Notes: generated by a model not told the origin, from the sequence alone. Shown: positions 1 to 12,369, counted from the stretch's first letter. The stretch is DNA of 64,000 nucleotides from Dactylorhiza incarnata (GCA_033032865.1 JAWHQI010000262.1:2294001-2358000); one strand, 5' to 3'. Translations and numbers: made by a program.

Positions 1-2245
1 TCACAATGAATATGAAGAAAGGAATATTTCTCTAGCAATTCAAATTTCCAGAGCCTCATCTCAGATCTCCATATCATCTCCCTTGGGCAAATCTGAAGAT
101 CAAAAGGAGGACTTGAAGGAGAAGCACTTCTACAATAATTCTACGCGAAGGTCATGAATAAACAACGATTATTCTTCTTGTTCTTTCATCTTCACCTTCA
201 GAAGTTCTTCATAGGGAGCTCTACATCATATTTTATATTGATCATCTCTTTTGTATTTGTCTTTTCTTTTGGTTACTTTTATTGTAAATGGTAGAGGAAT
301 TCGATTGTATTGGAGACTAGGTTCGGGTACAACTAAGCATAGATGTTGGGATCCTTGCCAATAATGTTCCTGATTTGAAGAAGTCCTCAAGTCAAGGGTA
401 ACTACACTTTTTAATTGATGCATAACTTTAGTATGTTGTTTTCAGTTATTAGATAGTGCAAGCCTGACATAGGGCAAGACTTAATATCATCAGACATAGT
501 TTTGCCAATGTAATCCCTTATTGTGTAAAACACCATGTCAACCTAAGATCTAGATTAAATTAGACTTATCACACACTCATAAACATCAGTAAGAAAGGTC
601 TAGCAAGTTAGATAGAGCAAAGGATCCGAATTCAGGATGATAAGAAATTTTCCAAGACATATCGTCTTGGAGAGTAACAAATATCGTCTTGTAGAGGTAT
701 CAATATTGGCTTGATGACCTTAAGCTTCAGGACGACATCATCTTTTAGACTCTCAGCTAAAGTATCAAATCGTCTTGATTAGAAGAAACAACTCAAGCTC
801 CAAATATGATCTTGGTATTACACAATCCAAGATGATATCATTTTCATAAGGATCAGTTATACAAATATCATCTTGAAAAAGATCAACAAGATGTTTGGAA
901 GCTCTTCATTGAAGGTGGAATTTTTCTAAGTCAATTATCATCGAAGTTAAGTCAATTATGTTCGAGGATATATCGGTTATCGTCGAGGATAAGTAAAACG
1001 TCATCGAGGAGCCTACATGACAATTCAAAGGTATATTGAGTTAAGAATAACTTAAGTCCATATCATCTAGATAGGGCTCCTCTGTTGCCTAGACAATGCT
1101 CAGATCTAAGTGTTAAATCTTATCATCTTGACAAGCTATAATGTTTTCTTGATAAGCTTAACATTCGGCTTGATGACGGTGATCGTGTTGAACTCGGAAA
1201 TTGTCTTGATAAGCTTAATCATTCGACTTGAGATAGTGGTCGTGTTGAACTCAGATATCATCTTATAGACCATAAGTATTGTTAACAAGAAATGAAATAT
1301 CATCGAGACAATGCAAATGTCATTGAGATAGATCAAGACTGGGAAATTCAAAGATTGATGTCGTCAATTTCGCCAATCAGATCAGACATTTAAAGAAAGG
1401 AATATCTGAAATTAAGTATTACTAGTTTTCGATCGTTAAGGGTTAACTCTCATATAAATACTAATAAGATATAAGATGAAAACCCTAATCGTGAAAACTA
1501 TTGATCTTCGGAATATTCTAAGTGATGTTCACGATAGAACAGCCCTTTCCTCAAAAAATGAAAAGGTTACTTTCAAGATACTAAAAGTCTGCGAACAAGA
1601 ATTTTAAGGAGAATTATTCAAGAATCATCATGTTCTCCTAGCGTGCTCTAGTTCTTCACTCTCAATCATTTTAGAGCAAAGAAGTTCAAGGATCTCAAGC
1701 TCAGTCTGATCTAAGTTTTCTAACAGAAGATTCAATCAAGATCTTAGCTGAACTAGTGAAGGCTAACTGCTTAGAAGCCTAAGAAGACTCGATCCTTACA
1801 AAAACATATTTCTTGAGTCTATTTGTATTGTTGTAAACAAAATTGTGTTTTCTGTGGTAAGATCTTTTAAGATCTGAGTGTATGGTTCTGTGTGAGACTG
1901 AGGTAGGATTCAAGGTTGAATCTGAGTTGTAGGATCCAGTGTTTGGGATCTTAGATAGGGAACTTGATGTTGTTCATGAGGTAAGAGTTCTGTACTCTAA
2001 GGTTTAAGATCTCTTATAGTAGATCTGAGTTTGGAGTAGTTTTTTCTGAGGCTAGCACACTGTAAGATAGGCACAAGGGGAAATGGAGTACCCATCTTGG
2101 GGAACCACTATAAATATCAGTGTTCTCTCATGTGTTGTGTTTGTGATGTGTGTGATTTATCTTTTAATCTGCTACAATTATTTTAAAAGGGATAAACACA
2201 TATTCACCCCCCCCCATCTAGACGGTATAGATCCCTATTCTTTCA
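1..2245 (+). repeat. Copia-type 5' LTR, left end unresolved
   Basis: No gene is visible. The right end is well supported: a C-run following ATTCA at about 2203, then a TTCTTTCA end, then a copia primer-binding site two bases later. This arrangement is typical of SIRE-like Ty1/copia LTR ends. From about 640 to 1340 the sequence is built of degenerate copies of ATCRTCTTG and CATCGAG. I could not identify the TG start, so the first several hundred bases may belong to another repeat or the LTR may begin outside the window. Confidence 0.55.
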
Positions 2246-2247
2246 AT

Positions 2248-2259
2248 TGGTATCAAAGC
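2248..2259 (+). other. Copia primer-binding site (initiator tRNA-Met type)
   Basis: TGGTATCAAAGC differs by one base from the usual plant copia PBS TGGTATCAGAGC, which pairs with the 3' end of initiator tRNA-Met. It lies two bases after the presumed LTR end and about 100 bases before the gag start, so it fixes the element on the + strand. Confidence 0.8.
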
Positions 2260-2351
2260 CAGGTTGTTTAAAAAGAATCCTAACAGCTTGAACAAGATCT
2301 GTTAAGGGATATACTAATATCACCAAGCCTGCATGAGAGAATTATAAAGAG

Positions 2352-3849
2352 ATGAGCTCAATGAAACTCCCCATCAACTCAAAAGAAAAATTTTCCATAT
2401 GGAAAGAAAGAGTCAGACTATATATGGAAGCATCTGATCCAAGGATATTCATCATAATAGAAGAGGGGCCCTTTGTCCATATGAAAGCTTCCACCATAGA
2501 TCCAACCAAGCAAGTCCCCAAAATTATAATGAAATGTCTAAAGTTGAAATTGTCCTAGTCATCAGGGACAAGAGAGCTAAGAACATCTTGGTCAGTACAA
2601 TAGATGATTCAACCTTTCAAAATCCAATTCACTACAAAACTGTAAATGAGATATGGGACTCCATGATTGTATTCATGGAAGGAATTGAAGAGGTTAGAGA
2701 TGACAAGAAATCACTCATCTACCAGGATTATGAAGCCTTCAGGCAGGATAAGATGGACTCTATCTCAAACTGCTATGAGAAGTTCTTCAAGATTGTGAAT
2801 GGTCTCAGGACTTATGGAAGGGAGTTCTCTAATTATGACCCGAATGACAATTTCTTGAGATCAATCAATAAGGAATGGGATATCAAAATATGTGCCATCA
2901 GAGAAATGGGAAATTTGACAAGAATAGAACCCCATATTCTCTTTGGAAATATATTATCCCATGAACTGCAGATGAATACCAGAAAGGTTGAGGAGGAAAT
3001 CTCCAAATCATACTCTTTAGAGAAGTCTGCTGCATTCAAAGTTGAAAGCTCCAGAAGGAGTAGAGATGACTCTCCAATGAACTAGGAGAGGATTACTGAG
3101 CAAGAAGAATCTGAGTATATCACCTCAGGTTCAGAGTTGACTGATTAAGAACTCTCACTATTCTCTAAGAAATTCAAGAAGTTGTTATCAAAAAGAAGTT
3201 TGGACAAGTATAGACCATCTTCTTCCAACTCCAATAGATCTGATCATAATAATGATAGGTCTAGGCACAAACCAAAAGAAGACAAGCATGATTCTAAGCC
3301 ATGTAAATATTCTTCTGCTAACATTATTTGCTACTATTGCAAGAAACCAGGTCATGTAATAGTTGAATGCCCATCCAAGAGAAAGGAAGGGAAGAGATCT
3401 GAAGAAAGGAGATCTCATGAAGGCAAGAAGCATGAAAGGAGGTTCATTGCCAAAAACACCATGACACTGACTGGCAACAGCAATAGCACTTCTTAATCTG
3501 AAGAAGAAGCCTACATTGGGCTTGCTACATTATCTAATGATGAGGCTAGGATGATTATCCTCCTACTAGGGTGTGCATAAGGGCTCCCTTGTCCATGCAA
3601 AATAGTGAAGAAGAGGACTGTTATGGGCTTATGTCCATGACTAATAAAGAAAGACAAGATGAGTCCATCTCAACTACTAAGGTACAAGTCAAAGCTCCCC
3701 TATCTACTACTGATTATGAATCAGAAGTAGAATCTTATTATGAGACAGGTTCTGAAAGATCATCCTCATCTGAGTCTGATTATAAAGATGAAGTTGGCCT
3801 AGTGGATCAGTACATTGTCTTGCTGGATGCACTGAAAAGAAGCAAATAG
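2352..3849 (+). pseudogene. gag: Decayed Ty1/copia gag (SIRE-like), N-terminal and zinc-knuckle part
   Basis: This is the structural Gag of a copia retrotransposon, which normally packages the element RNA in cytoplasmic particles. The start ATG at 2352 lies just downstream of the PBS. The first about 70 codons and the stretch from 2534 to 3085 match the UBN2-type gag fold (motif KEIWD-like NEIWDSM, then a conserved INGL-like VNGLRTYG). A CCHC zinc knuckle, CYYCKKPGHVIVEC, lies at about 3329-3370 in a Lys/Arg-rich region. The reading frame shifts near 2534-2558 and between 3496 and 3571, and is broken by in-frame stops after 3085 and 3143. The 3571-3849 part is acidic and Ser-rich. No copia protease, integrase or RT follows, because later insertions replace that region. 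The gene is clearly dead. Confidence 0.85.
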
Positions 3850-3850
3850 C

Positions 3851-5004
3851 TGTTGGATCTTGAGGCGCCCTTAAAGAGGGGGTGAATAAGGGTTTTAGAT
3901 AACTTTAAAGTTTTATAAAAAAAACTTTAGATATTTTATTAGAAGTAAGTTAAATCAAAAGTAAAGAGATAGAAATTAGAAATGAAATCAATTTTATTAA
4001 AAATGATTATCATTTATAAAATTGATTACAAAATCTGATTTCTATGACGCTAGAAATCGAAGGAGAAATATGAAATAATCTTTTCGTTTTATATACCGAC
4101 TCTTCTGACTAAGAACCGGTTGGCTTTAGCCGATCTTTCCCCAGATACGGCCTTAAGCCGCTCTAGCCCTTCTATCCCCAAAAAGGCCTCGAGTACCCTC
4201 TAGATCTACTTCCTAGACCCAGTCGACAATATGAGGCAAATTCCTCCCTAAGTCCTACCCAGACCTAGTCGCCAACACGAGGCGAATTTATGAACCGATT
4301 ACAAAGATAAATATAAAATACAAAAGACAAATATAATAACTCCCTATGAGGTAATCTGAATGAGACGACGAAGAATCGATGAAGATCGTTGAAGTCCAAG
4401 CATGCGTTCTTCGCGTTGAGTTAGTGTGTTGATCCAAGCCTCCTTTGATTCCTCCTTTTGAAATTTGAGTGGGAGATCCTTTGTGGTCTGGAAATAGGGC
4501 CCTCACAAATAATTCAGAGTGCTGGAATAGGGCTCCTTAGCATTGGTTATTGAAGAGGAAGAAATCCACCTATTTATAGGACTGGATGCTAATGCCAGCG
4601 TTAAGGCTAACACTTGGCATTGACCCAGTATAGAAATATTTTAATGGCTTGGATCTTCAAAATAGGAAGGAGATTCTGCACTTTTGGAAACTTTCATATT
4701 AGGCAACCTTAATGCTGACATTGAGTCAAATCATTCCCAAAATGCTCCTGCAATCACGACAGCTTCCCTCCATGCCATTTTCTTCTTGGTGGGAACAAAA
4801 GTCAACGCCGACGTTAAGAGTTAACACCGGGCGTTAGCACTCTTCCATTCTTCTCAGCTTGTGAGCAAATCCAGACCAACAACAGCAACCTAGTGTCATC
4901 TTTGTTCAAACCTACATGCTAAAAACACAATGGCAACCAAGATCAAATTCAAGTAGGATTTGTTATTCTTAAATCAAATGGATGTAGAAAACCATGTTCC
5001 AACA
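3851..5004 (-). mobile_element. Solo copia-type LTR with 5-bp target duplication
   Basis: The 1154-bp segment is bounded by TGTTGGA and TCCAACA, with the direct repeat ATAGC at 3846-3850 and 5005-5009. Read on the minus strand it begins TGTTGGAACATGG and ends with a run of C followed by GATCCAACA, the usual layout of SIRE-like LTRs. A TATA box (TATAAATA on minus) lies at 4571-4578. There is no PBS, polypurine tract or coding sequence, so it is a solo LTR left by LTR-LTR recombination. It sits inside the copia gag; removing it and one ATAGC rejoins the gag reading frame on both sides. Confidence 0.9.
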
Positions 5005-5450
5005 ATAGCTTGTCAAGGCACAAGCTGAGGAGATTGAATCAATCAAGCTTGTTAAATATGAACTCCTTGAGAAAGCTGAGAACCTAGCTCAAGTGAGTGA
5101 TGAACTCAACAAGCTAAGAGGGATGTCAAAGGTACAAATTGATGCACAAAGTCAGAAGAACAAGATCATAAAAGATCTTGAGGATAAGGTCCTCATTGAG
5201 AGGAAGCTTGTGGCTAGATTTTCCAAACCATAAACTGTGATACCGATTATTGATAGTTTTTATGCACCATATAGAGGTGGTGAAGGATATACTAAGGAGG
5301 CAGACAAGGGCATGTACATCAAAGATCAGACTATTTTTCAAAATATCATATTGCCTACCAACACCTATGATCATGATCTTTCCTATGGATTCTTGTCAAA
5401 TGAGTGTTCTACAAGTTGAACAAAGCCACATAATTTAAGGAATATAGTAC
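5005..5450 (+). pseudogene. gag: Copia gag C-terminal extension (coiled coil), continuation of 3849
   Basis: After the solo LTR the + strand continues with a Lys/Glu-rich heptad-like stretch (about 5011-5224, including KYELLEKAENLAQVSDELNK), which reads as a coiled coil. It is in frame with the 3571-3849 part once the solo LTR and one target repeat are ignored. The codon at the join is TAG, so the frame was already closed or closed later. A further broken stretch runs to about 5450. SIRE-type gag genes commonly have such C-terminal extensions. The remainder of the copia element was lost at the Athila insertion at 5464. Confidence 0.6.
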
Positions 5451-5463
5451 ATATTGGATAGAG

Positions 5464-5865
5464 TGTTGATAAGTAGTATTTAGGCCTATTTTAGTGTAGT
5501 AGTTATGTTAATATTTATATGAATTTATTAATATTATATCTATTTTGAGTTAATAAATCGGTTATTTTATACTTTTTGTTCTAATTATGTTTTATTTTCT
5601 GTTTTGCATGTCTCTGGAACTTTTTGGTCAAAAATGCAAGTCACGCCCTCAGTCAGGGCATGACCTAGGGCATGTCAAATTAAAGCCATGTTCCAAGCCT
5701 TGCTGCATGGTTCTGAGCCCATTCACTAAAGAATTACAAGCACATGCCAGTGTAATTGAAGTAATGCCCGTGACCTACAAAGTCACGACCATGTGGTCCA
5801 TTTAGCAAATTATGTTGCTCATCCAGCTGATCGAGGCCATGTCAAGCTGATTTAGCCAAGTCATG
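5464..5865 (+). repeat. Athila 5' LTR, left part
   Basis: Begins TGTTGATAAG directly after TAGAG at 5459-5463, a possible target repeat whose partner is lost. Contains several degenerate copies of a CAYGCCC / GGGCATG motif (5643-5770) that recur in the right part after 12632. Ends at TCATG, the duplicated target of the family A insertion. Confidence 0.7.
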
Positions 5866-6212
5866 TGATGGCGCAAATCTCACACACCGCTATAGGCGGT
5901 AGCTCGACTGCGACACGAAACGGCAGTGTACCGATCGTTCAAGTAATATAAAATGGGAATGAATCCCCAAGTATCGATCTCTTGAGGAACACAGTAAGGT
6001 GGAGTTAACGTTCGAGGAGGACTTGAGATTGAAGTCCTAAACGTCGGATGGAATGCGGGGGAGTTGGGTTGGCTTTTGGAAAATAAAATAAAAGCTATCA
6101 ACTACTCCTATGCAATGCCGCTATGCAAAGCTTCGTTTGGCGGGATGGAGACTAGGCAGGCCTTGAGCGCGCTGCGTCGCAAGGGCGGATGGACGAGAAG
6201 GCAAGCGGAATT

Positions 6213-6415
6213 GAACAATGCAGGCCTTGAGCGCGCTGCTTCGTAAGGCGGGATGGAATACGGGCCGCGATGCCACGCTTCGGTAGGCGGATGGACGAGT
6301 AGGCTAATGGATCGAACTATGCAGGCCTTGAGCGCGCTGCTTCGTTAGGCGGGATGGAATACGGGCCGCGATGCCACGCTTCGGTAGGCGGATGGGCGAG
6401 TAGGCTAGCGGAATG
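6213..6415. repeat. 101-bp tandem repeat in family A LTR
   Basis: Two full units start at 6213 and 6314 (each GAACWATGCAGGCC...), and a partial unit precedes them at about 6150. The same array occurs in the other LTR at about 11182-11384. The unit contains GATGCCACGCTTCGG; family B LTRs have a related GATGCCGTGCTTCGG block at the same relative place. Confidence 0.85.
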
Positions 6416-7035
6416 AGGGTCGTAAGCACCTCTTCGACAAGCACGCCACTAGCAATTGCTAGTGCGGCACCGGACAACCAACAATCCACACCACAAGGCA
6501 CACCTCAAAATAATAAGCAAGAATACTCAAATCACATAGACATAATCAAGTATAAATGCTAATAATCAAGCACGCTTCATCATAATGTTAGATCTAACTA
6601 CATAGACATCAATAAGAGAAGAATAGAGCAAGAAATCGACCGAATCCGAAGGCTCGTTGTAGATTCACGGTTGGAATCGCCGGGTTGTCAATCCGCGTCC
6701 AAGCTCGGTCCGCAACTACGTCCGGGGTAGAGAGAGCTGTCACGACTCTCCAATGGACCCGTCTTCTTCGTGTCACGATCCGGTAGAGGTTGCAAACTTC
6801 CTCTTGCTCGATGGCGATGGCGGCTAGATCTCTCTTTGAAGCTCTTGGATGAAGGAGGAGGCCGAGAGGAAACTCCGGCTCAAGATTGGCGTGAAGAGCA
6901 AGCCCGGAGCATCCCCCGATGGTGGGCGGCGATGGAGGGGCGAAATCGGGCGGAACGGAGCAGGAAACGGCGGAAGAAATCGGGATCCGACCTAAAATCG
7001 CGAGCAGGTCGTTTTATAGGCGCTGGAATTAAACA

Positions 7036-7398
7036 GTGCGCACGGTTAGTGGCGCACGACCAGTGGTCGTGCGCACTAGAATCCTGTGATCATGCGCTCT
7101 GCCTGGACGGAACCTGCAAAGACAGAAATTATAAAATAACATGTTCGCACGACCAGTGGCGCACGACCGGTGGTCGTGCGCACTAGCGTCGGTGGTCGTG
7201 CGCAATAGATGAAACAGAACTCATAAAATTACTGGTGAGTGCGCACGATCAGTGGCGCACGACCGGTGGTCGTGCGCACTGGCGCTGATGATCGTGCGCA
7301 CTGCACCAGACAGAACTCATGAAAAAGGGTTAAGTGCGCACGATCAGTGGCGCACGACCGGTGGTCGTGCGCACTAGAACAAGTGATCGTGCGCAGTG
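7036..7398. repeat. Hairpin-forming tandem repeats in family A 3' LTR
   Basis: Four units each contain GCGCACGACC and GGTCGTGCGC separated by three bases, a 10-bp stem with a tiny loop. In several units a second GATCGTGCGC arm outside it gives a nested hairpin. Units are about 90-120 bp apart. Any transcript crossing this part of the LTR would fold strongly. Confidence 0.85.
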
Positions 7399-7655
7399 TT
7401 CCTGTGCAGAATTGCACCGGAAACACTTGCACGCCTCCTATTCCAGCACAAACACAGATCTAGCCACTGAAAGTGGCACTTAACAACATATGAATACTAC
7501 TAAAGATAATAAACACGAAAACACACCAAAGTGGGCCTAAATGTGCACCTAGCATGGGTTATCAAATATAGACTATAATAAGGCTAAAGTGCATGATATT
7601 GACAAAATAACGGCCCGGATGAGTCCATAAATGTATATATGATCAGGACTCATCA

Positions 7656-7668
7656 CACCCCCAGACTT
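7656..7668 (-). other. Family A polypurine tract
   Basis: On the minus strand AAGTCTGGGGGTG ends exactly at the start of the 3' LTR. This is the primer for plus-strand DNA synthesis. Family B has the same tract at 46919. Confidence 0.8.
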
Positions 7669-9378
7669 AACTGTTTGCGCGTCCCGAGCAAACGAATCCG
7701 GTGGAGTGTGAAAAAGGTAGTTAGCAAAGAAAATTACGCAAGGGAGTACAATGCGAAGTAACAAAAGCATGCAAATAGAGATTTCGTGAAAAGAGATTCT
7801 AACTATGCTAACTAATTTACGAAAGTACTAGAGCGTAAATAAAGATTTATCAATACTCAGTTGGTGAATTGTGAAGAATTTGATGATCATGTCCGGTGTG
7901 AAAGTAATAAGCCACTAAGGAGGGTGTTGCAAAAGATCGGGGTTCGGGAATAACTCCGCTGAAATCCATCAACATCGGGAACCATACACTTGCCCGGTCA
8001 CACTCTCTCCACAGCGCTAGCAAACTCGCGAGATAAATCAATAGGACTTTTAGGATTATATTGGGGCTTAGGTTGCGGTATGATAATCAAAGGTAAAAAC
8101 GAAGGCTACGCAACCAACATGAGTCAACGGGACGCTGCACCAAGCAAAACCAAAAACAAAGCTCGTGTGACACACCCCCAGACTTATTGTGAAAACTAGG
8201 TGTGCACACGGCCTACTCCACAAATACCAACAGATTTTCTAAAACGCTCGGGAGGATAACTTTTCAATACACTTTTTTTCAGATTTTTATTTTAATACCT
8301 TATTTTTCTTTTCCTTTTTCTTATCCTCCGGTTGATTCAAAATCAGCAAATGGAGTTTATTTCTCCTTCACAACACGACAATTCCAAACATCACACCAAA
8401 TCTAAAACATGAGTGCAGATAACAAATACTTGGTTGCGACAGTGGGATAAACTTTAGGCCTTGGTGTATGGAGGAGGAGCTGAACAAAGGGAGTGGTAGG
8501 CACAAGTGTTGGGAAGCAAAGGTGAGCGAATAGGATATGGAAAGCAAAGGCTCAATCTAGCCAAAAGGTGGCCTATATCACATTTATCTCAACGAATCGC
8601 CCGCACCCATGCTTCAAGAGTCACTTGGGGCAAGTTCTTAGCCCAATAGAAAGGTAAACCTTCCTCCCGACTCGAGCAACACACAACTAGCGCTCGTATA
8701 CACACAACACCGGGCTATCACCAATTTCGTTCACATTCACCACTTGAGTAGAATAAATCTAAAACTACGCATAAATACTAATCATAAATTAAAAGCATAG
8801 AAATAATCTAATTTTACTCAAATTCTATTGTAGCACGCGGATGCGACTAGAACACTGCTCGAGTCAACATTGCGCTCCCAATAGTAATTCCTAAGCTATC
8901 ATCCCAATTCACATTCCTAACCAAGATAATTTGTTCAGAACAAAACAAATAGATAAGCACGCGCTCATGTGGGTGCTGTGGTGTGCAATGAAATTAAACA
9001 AAACATTTTAAATGAAATCTTCTAGTATGCAGTGCAATAGTGCACGTGAGCGGGTAAACAAACTACTCTCCCCCAGACTTAAACTAAACAATCCGCATAA
9101 TATATGACAGGAGAATCAAAATAGAGCTAGGGGAAGAGAGTACCCAATGCTCAGCAAGTGAGCATACCAGAAGACTGGCGTTTAAACCAAGACTAAGCTG
9201 CAGCATCCGCCATCCAGAGAAGATTCCTGCAGGGGTCAGCTCCGCAAAAAGAAAATAGAAAACTGAAAAAGAAATACTACTAACTAAACAGGATTGAATA
9301 AAATAAAATGCATGAAAAGTAAGATAACTACTGGGGTTATTGTCATCCCAGCACGACTTATTCAGATTTTGTACAGTT
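7656..9378 (-). other. Family A 3' untranslated region, no gene seen
   Basis: About 1.7 kb between the ORF stop and the polypurine tract holds no credible ORF. Blocks such as GGCCTATATCACATTT (about 8571) and a GCTCA...GAGCATRCCAGAAG stretch (about 9150-9175) recur in the same order in family B (about 41467 and 42009). The two families therefore share this region by descent, although the Athila-type ORF1 found in B is absent here. Confidence 0.7.
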
Positions 9379-10578
9379 CTAGCTTATAGGCCTATGAAAA
9401 GAAAAGTGCACAGGTAACTGTTCTAATATGCGCATCGGTAGCGGGTACCGATACGGAGACAGAGCAGTCACCCCTCTACCTAAATACAGGTACCTGCTCC
9501 TCACAAGTAGAGGGTAGAGAATGTAAGAAAAGGAGGAGGCCTGGTCCTCACTCATCTCACAAAACACATCCTTGCCTAGCAAGGTATCGTCAACAGGGAG
9601 GCAGCAGGAGGAAAAGGCAATGGGTGGAGCTTCCTCAACGGAGGGGGAATAAACCTCCTCACATGAGAGGATACTCTCATCATTGACTTGAGCAAAAAGC
9701 TCCAAGTCCTCCTAGGGCACCTGTAAAGACTCAACCTGCACAGGCTCGGAAGAAGAAGGGGGGTCCAGAAAGAAACGAGAAGAAAAACGTAAATCATCAA
9801 CAATCTGGGGAGTGATCCCGGTTTCACTCCCAGCAAGATCCAAGGGTAGATCGCTATCATCATCGTAAATATCATAGCGAGGGGGACTTGAGAACTCAGG
9901 AGCCTCAGTGGTGATTTGGACCTCCTCGTCCCATGAAGAAGTGCAACCCTCCTCATCAGAGAGAGTATCCTCCTCATCCCACCGAGGTGCATCATCGTGT
10001 TCAAAGTATTCATTCTCCCCCTCAGGGAAAATGACATCCTCATCCCACTTTGGAGCACCCTCTGAGTCAGAAGCATCACCCAGCTCCTTTACTTCGATAG
10101 GATCATAAAGAATATGTGTAGAAAAATCTCGCAAAGAAACTGGAGGAACAAAAAGACTCGGTTCCTCCGCAAAAAGATCTGCTAAAGCCTCCCCGATGGA
10201 AAGAATACTTTCCTCATCATATTCAGGTACATCAAGGAGCTCCCATTCCTCTCCTTGTTGGCCAACAGATGAGTGATCATCATCACTGGGAGTGAAGCCA
10301 TAAACAGGGAGTGAGGAGTCCGTGCACGAGACAAGCTCAGGGATAGAGGGCACAATTTCCTCCATGGGTAAAGAATGAGCGATAGGGACAATGTTGTCCT
10401 GAGTGGAGGAGCGGCGGTCAGGCTTGAAAAGACTAGGACAGTCTTTCAATTCATGACCCTCTTCTCGACACAACAAGCAAACAATGTTCCTACACTGCCT
10501 AGCATTCAACTCATTCATTTGGTCTATATAATAAACCATCTTATCATTAAAGCTAGGTGAAATATCCCATGACGACAT
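9379..10578 (-). pseudogene. Family A zinc-knuckle gag-like protein, one in-frame stop
   Basis: A 400-codon frame starting at ATG 10578 (MSSWDISPSF) is interrupted once by TAG at 9712-9714. A single CCHC zinc knuckle, CLLCREEGHELKDC, occupies residues 34-47; such motifs bind the element RNA in Gag proteins. The middle part (about residues 60-290) is very acidic, with many Asp/Glu and WDE repeats, and lacks an obvious fold. After the stop the last about 108 residues continue in frame and end with RSRYLYLGRGVTALSPYRYP and a FHRPIS tail. That C-terminal block is shared with the family B protein, so the stop is probably a recent lesion and not the natural end. The gene lies directly downstream of the PBS, where gag belongs. 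No capsid domain is recognisable. Confidence 0.75.
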
Positions 10579-10810
10579 ATTTGACAATTAAAGCATATAA
10601 AACGGGACTGAAATTCTTAGCAAGAAAATTTACACAAACTAATAGAACTTCTTGGATTAGACTTGCCTAAAACTTTAAAATAAGAGGGAAAGAAATAAAA
10701 ACAAGCAGTAAATAAGTAAAAAGCAAACAGAAATTAAAAAGGCGGCTATACACACTGGAAGAACTACTATCTCTCGGCTCTCCCTCTCAAGAAAACTCAC
10801 ATGACTGTGT

Positions 10811-10828
10811 TCCCCGGCAACGGCGCCA
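10811..10828 (-). other. Family A primer-binding site (tRNA-Asp type)
   Basis: On minus this is TGGCGCCGTTGCCGGGGA, the classic Athila-lineage PBS, complementary to the 3' end of plant tRNA-Asp. It is separated by 6 bases from the 5' LTR and fixes the minus orientation. Confidence 0.9.
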
Positions 10829-11980
10829 AAAACTTGATGGCGCAAATCTCACACACCGCTATAGGCGGTAGCTCGACTGCGACACAAAACGGCAGTGTAC
10901 CGATCGTTCAAGTAATATAAAATGGGAATGAATCCCCAAGTATCGATCTCTTGAGGAACACAGTAAGGTGGAGTTAACGTTCGAGGAGGACTTGAGATTG
11001 AAGTCCTAAACGTCGGATGGAATGCGGGGGAGTTGGGTTGGCTTTTGGAAAATAAAATAAAAGCTATCAACTACTCCTATGCAATGCCGCTATGCAAAGC
11101 TTCGTTTGGCGGGATGGAGACTAGGCAGGCCTTGAGCGCGCTGCGTCGCAAGGGCGGATGGACGAGAAGGCAAGCGGAATTGAACAATGCAGGCCTTGAG
11201 CGCGCTGCTTCGTAAGGCGGGATGGAATACGGGCCGCGATGCCACGCTTCGGTGGGCGGATGGACGAGTAGGCTAATGGATCGAACTATGCAGGCCTTGA
11301 GCGCGCTGCTTTGTTAGGCGGGATGGAATACGGGCCGCGATGCCACGCTTCGGTAGGCGGATGGGCGAGTAGGCTAGCGGAATGAGGGTCGTAAGCACCT
11401 CTTCGACAAGCACGCCACTAGCAATTGCTAGTGCGGCACCGGACAACCAACAATCCACACCACAAGGCACACCTCAAAATAATAAGCAAGAATTCTCAAA
11501 TCACATAGACTTAATCAAGTATAAATGCTAATAATCAAGCACGCTTCATCATAATGTTAGATCTAACTACATAGACATCAATAAGAGAAGAATAGAGCAA
11601 GAAATCGACCGAATCCGAAGGCTCGTTGTAGATTCACGATTGGAATCGCCGGGTTGTCAATCCGCGTCCAAGCTCGGTCCGCAACTACGTCCGGGGTAGA
11701 GAGAGCTGTCACGACTCTCCAATGGACCCGTCTTCTTCGTGTCACGATCCGGTAGAGGTTGCAAACTTCCTCTTGCTCGATGGCGATGGCGGCTAGATCT
11801 CTCTTTGAAGCTCTTAGATGAAGGAGGAGGCCGAGAGGAAACTCCGGCTCAAGATTGGCGTGAAGAGCAAGCCCGGAGCATCCCCCGATGGTGGGCGGCG
11901 ATGGAGGGGCGAAATCGGGCGGAACGGAGCAGGAAACGACGGAAGAAATCGGGATCCGACCTAAAATCACGAGCAGGTCG

Positions 11981-11987
11981 TTTTATA
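11981..11987 (-). promoter_or_regulatory. TATA box of family A 5' LTR
   Basis: TATAAAA on minus inside GCCTATAAAACGAC. It is the best core-promoter match in the LTR; transcription would run toward lower coordinates, through the PBS and ORF. Confidence 0.6.
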
Positions 11988-12002
11988 GGCACTGGAATTA
12001 AA

Positions 12003-12369
12003 CAGTGCGCACGGTCAGTGGCGCACGACCAGTGGTCGTGCGCACTAGAATCCTGTGATCGTGCGCTCTGCCTGGACGGAACCTGCAAAGACAGAAATTA
12101 TAAAATAACATGTTCGCACGACCAGTGGCGCACGACCGGTGGTCGTGCGCACTAGCGTCGGTGGTCGTGCGCAATAGATGAAACAGAACTCATAAAATTA
12201 CTGGTGAGTTTGCGCACGATCAGTGGCGCACGACCGGTGGTCGTGCGCACTGGCGCTGATGATCGTGCGCACTGCACCAGATAGAACTCGTGAAAAAGGG
12301 TTAAGTGCGCACGATCAGTGGCGCACGACCGGTGGTCGTGCGCACTAGAACAAGTGATCGTGCGCAGTG
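12003..12369. repeat. Hairpin-forming tandem repeats in family A 5' LTR
   Basis: The same four-unit array as at 7036-7398, with a few substitutions and a 2-bp insertion at about 12210. The 10-bp stems GCGCACGACC / GGTCGTGCGC are kept in the units. They lie just upstream of the TATA box. Confidence 0.85.

Larger units (their letters stand above)
5866..7655 (-). repeat. Family A 3' LTR
   Basis: 1790 bp, TGATG...CATCA. Contains a 101-bp tandem repeat near 6213-6415, a TATA box on minus in TTTTATAGG at about 7012, and the hairpin repeats at 7036-7398. A 57-bp terminal stretch (TATATATGATCAGG...) precedes the CATCA end. It is the 3' LTR because the polypurine tract abuts it at 7656. Confidence 0.92.

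Noticed and set aside
10811..10828. tRNA-Asp gene
   Set aside because: Only the 18-base 3'-end match is present; it is a primer-binding site next to an LTR. The same holds for 13482, 45407 and 51769.
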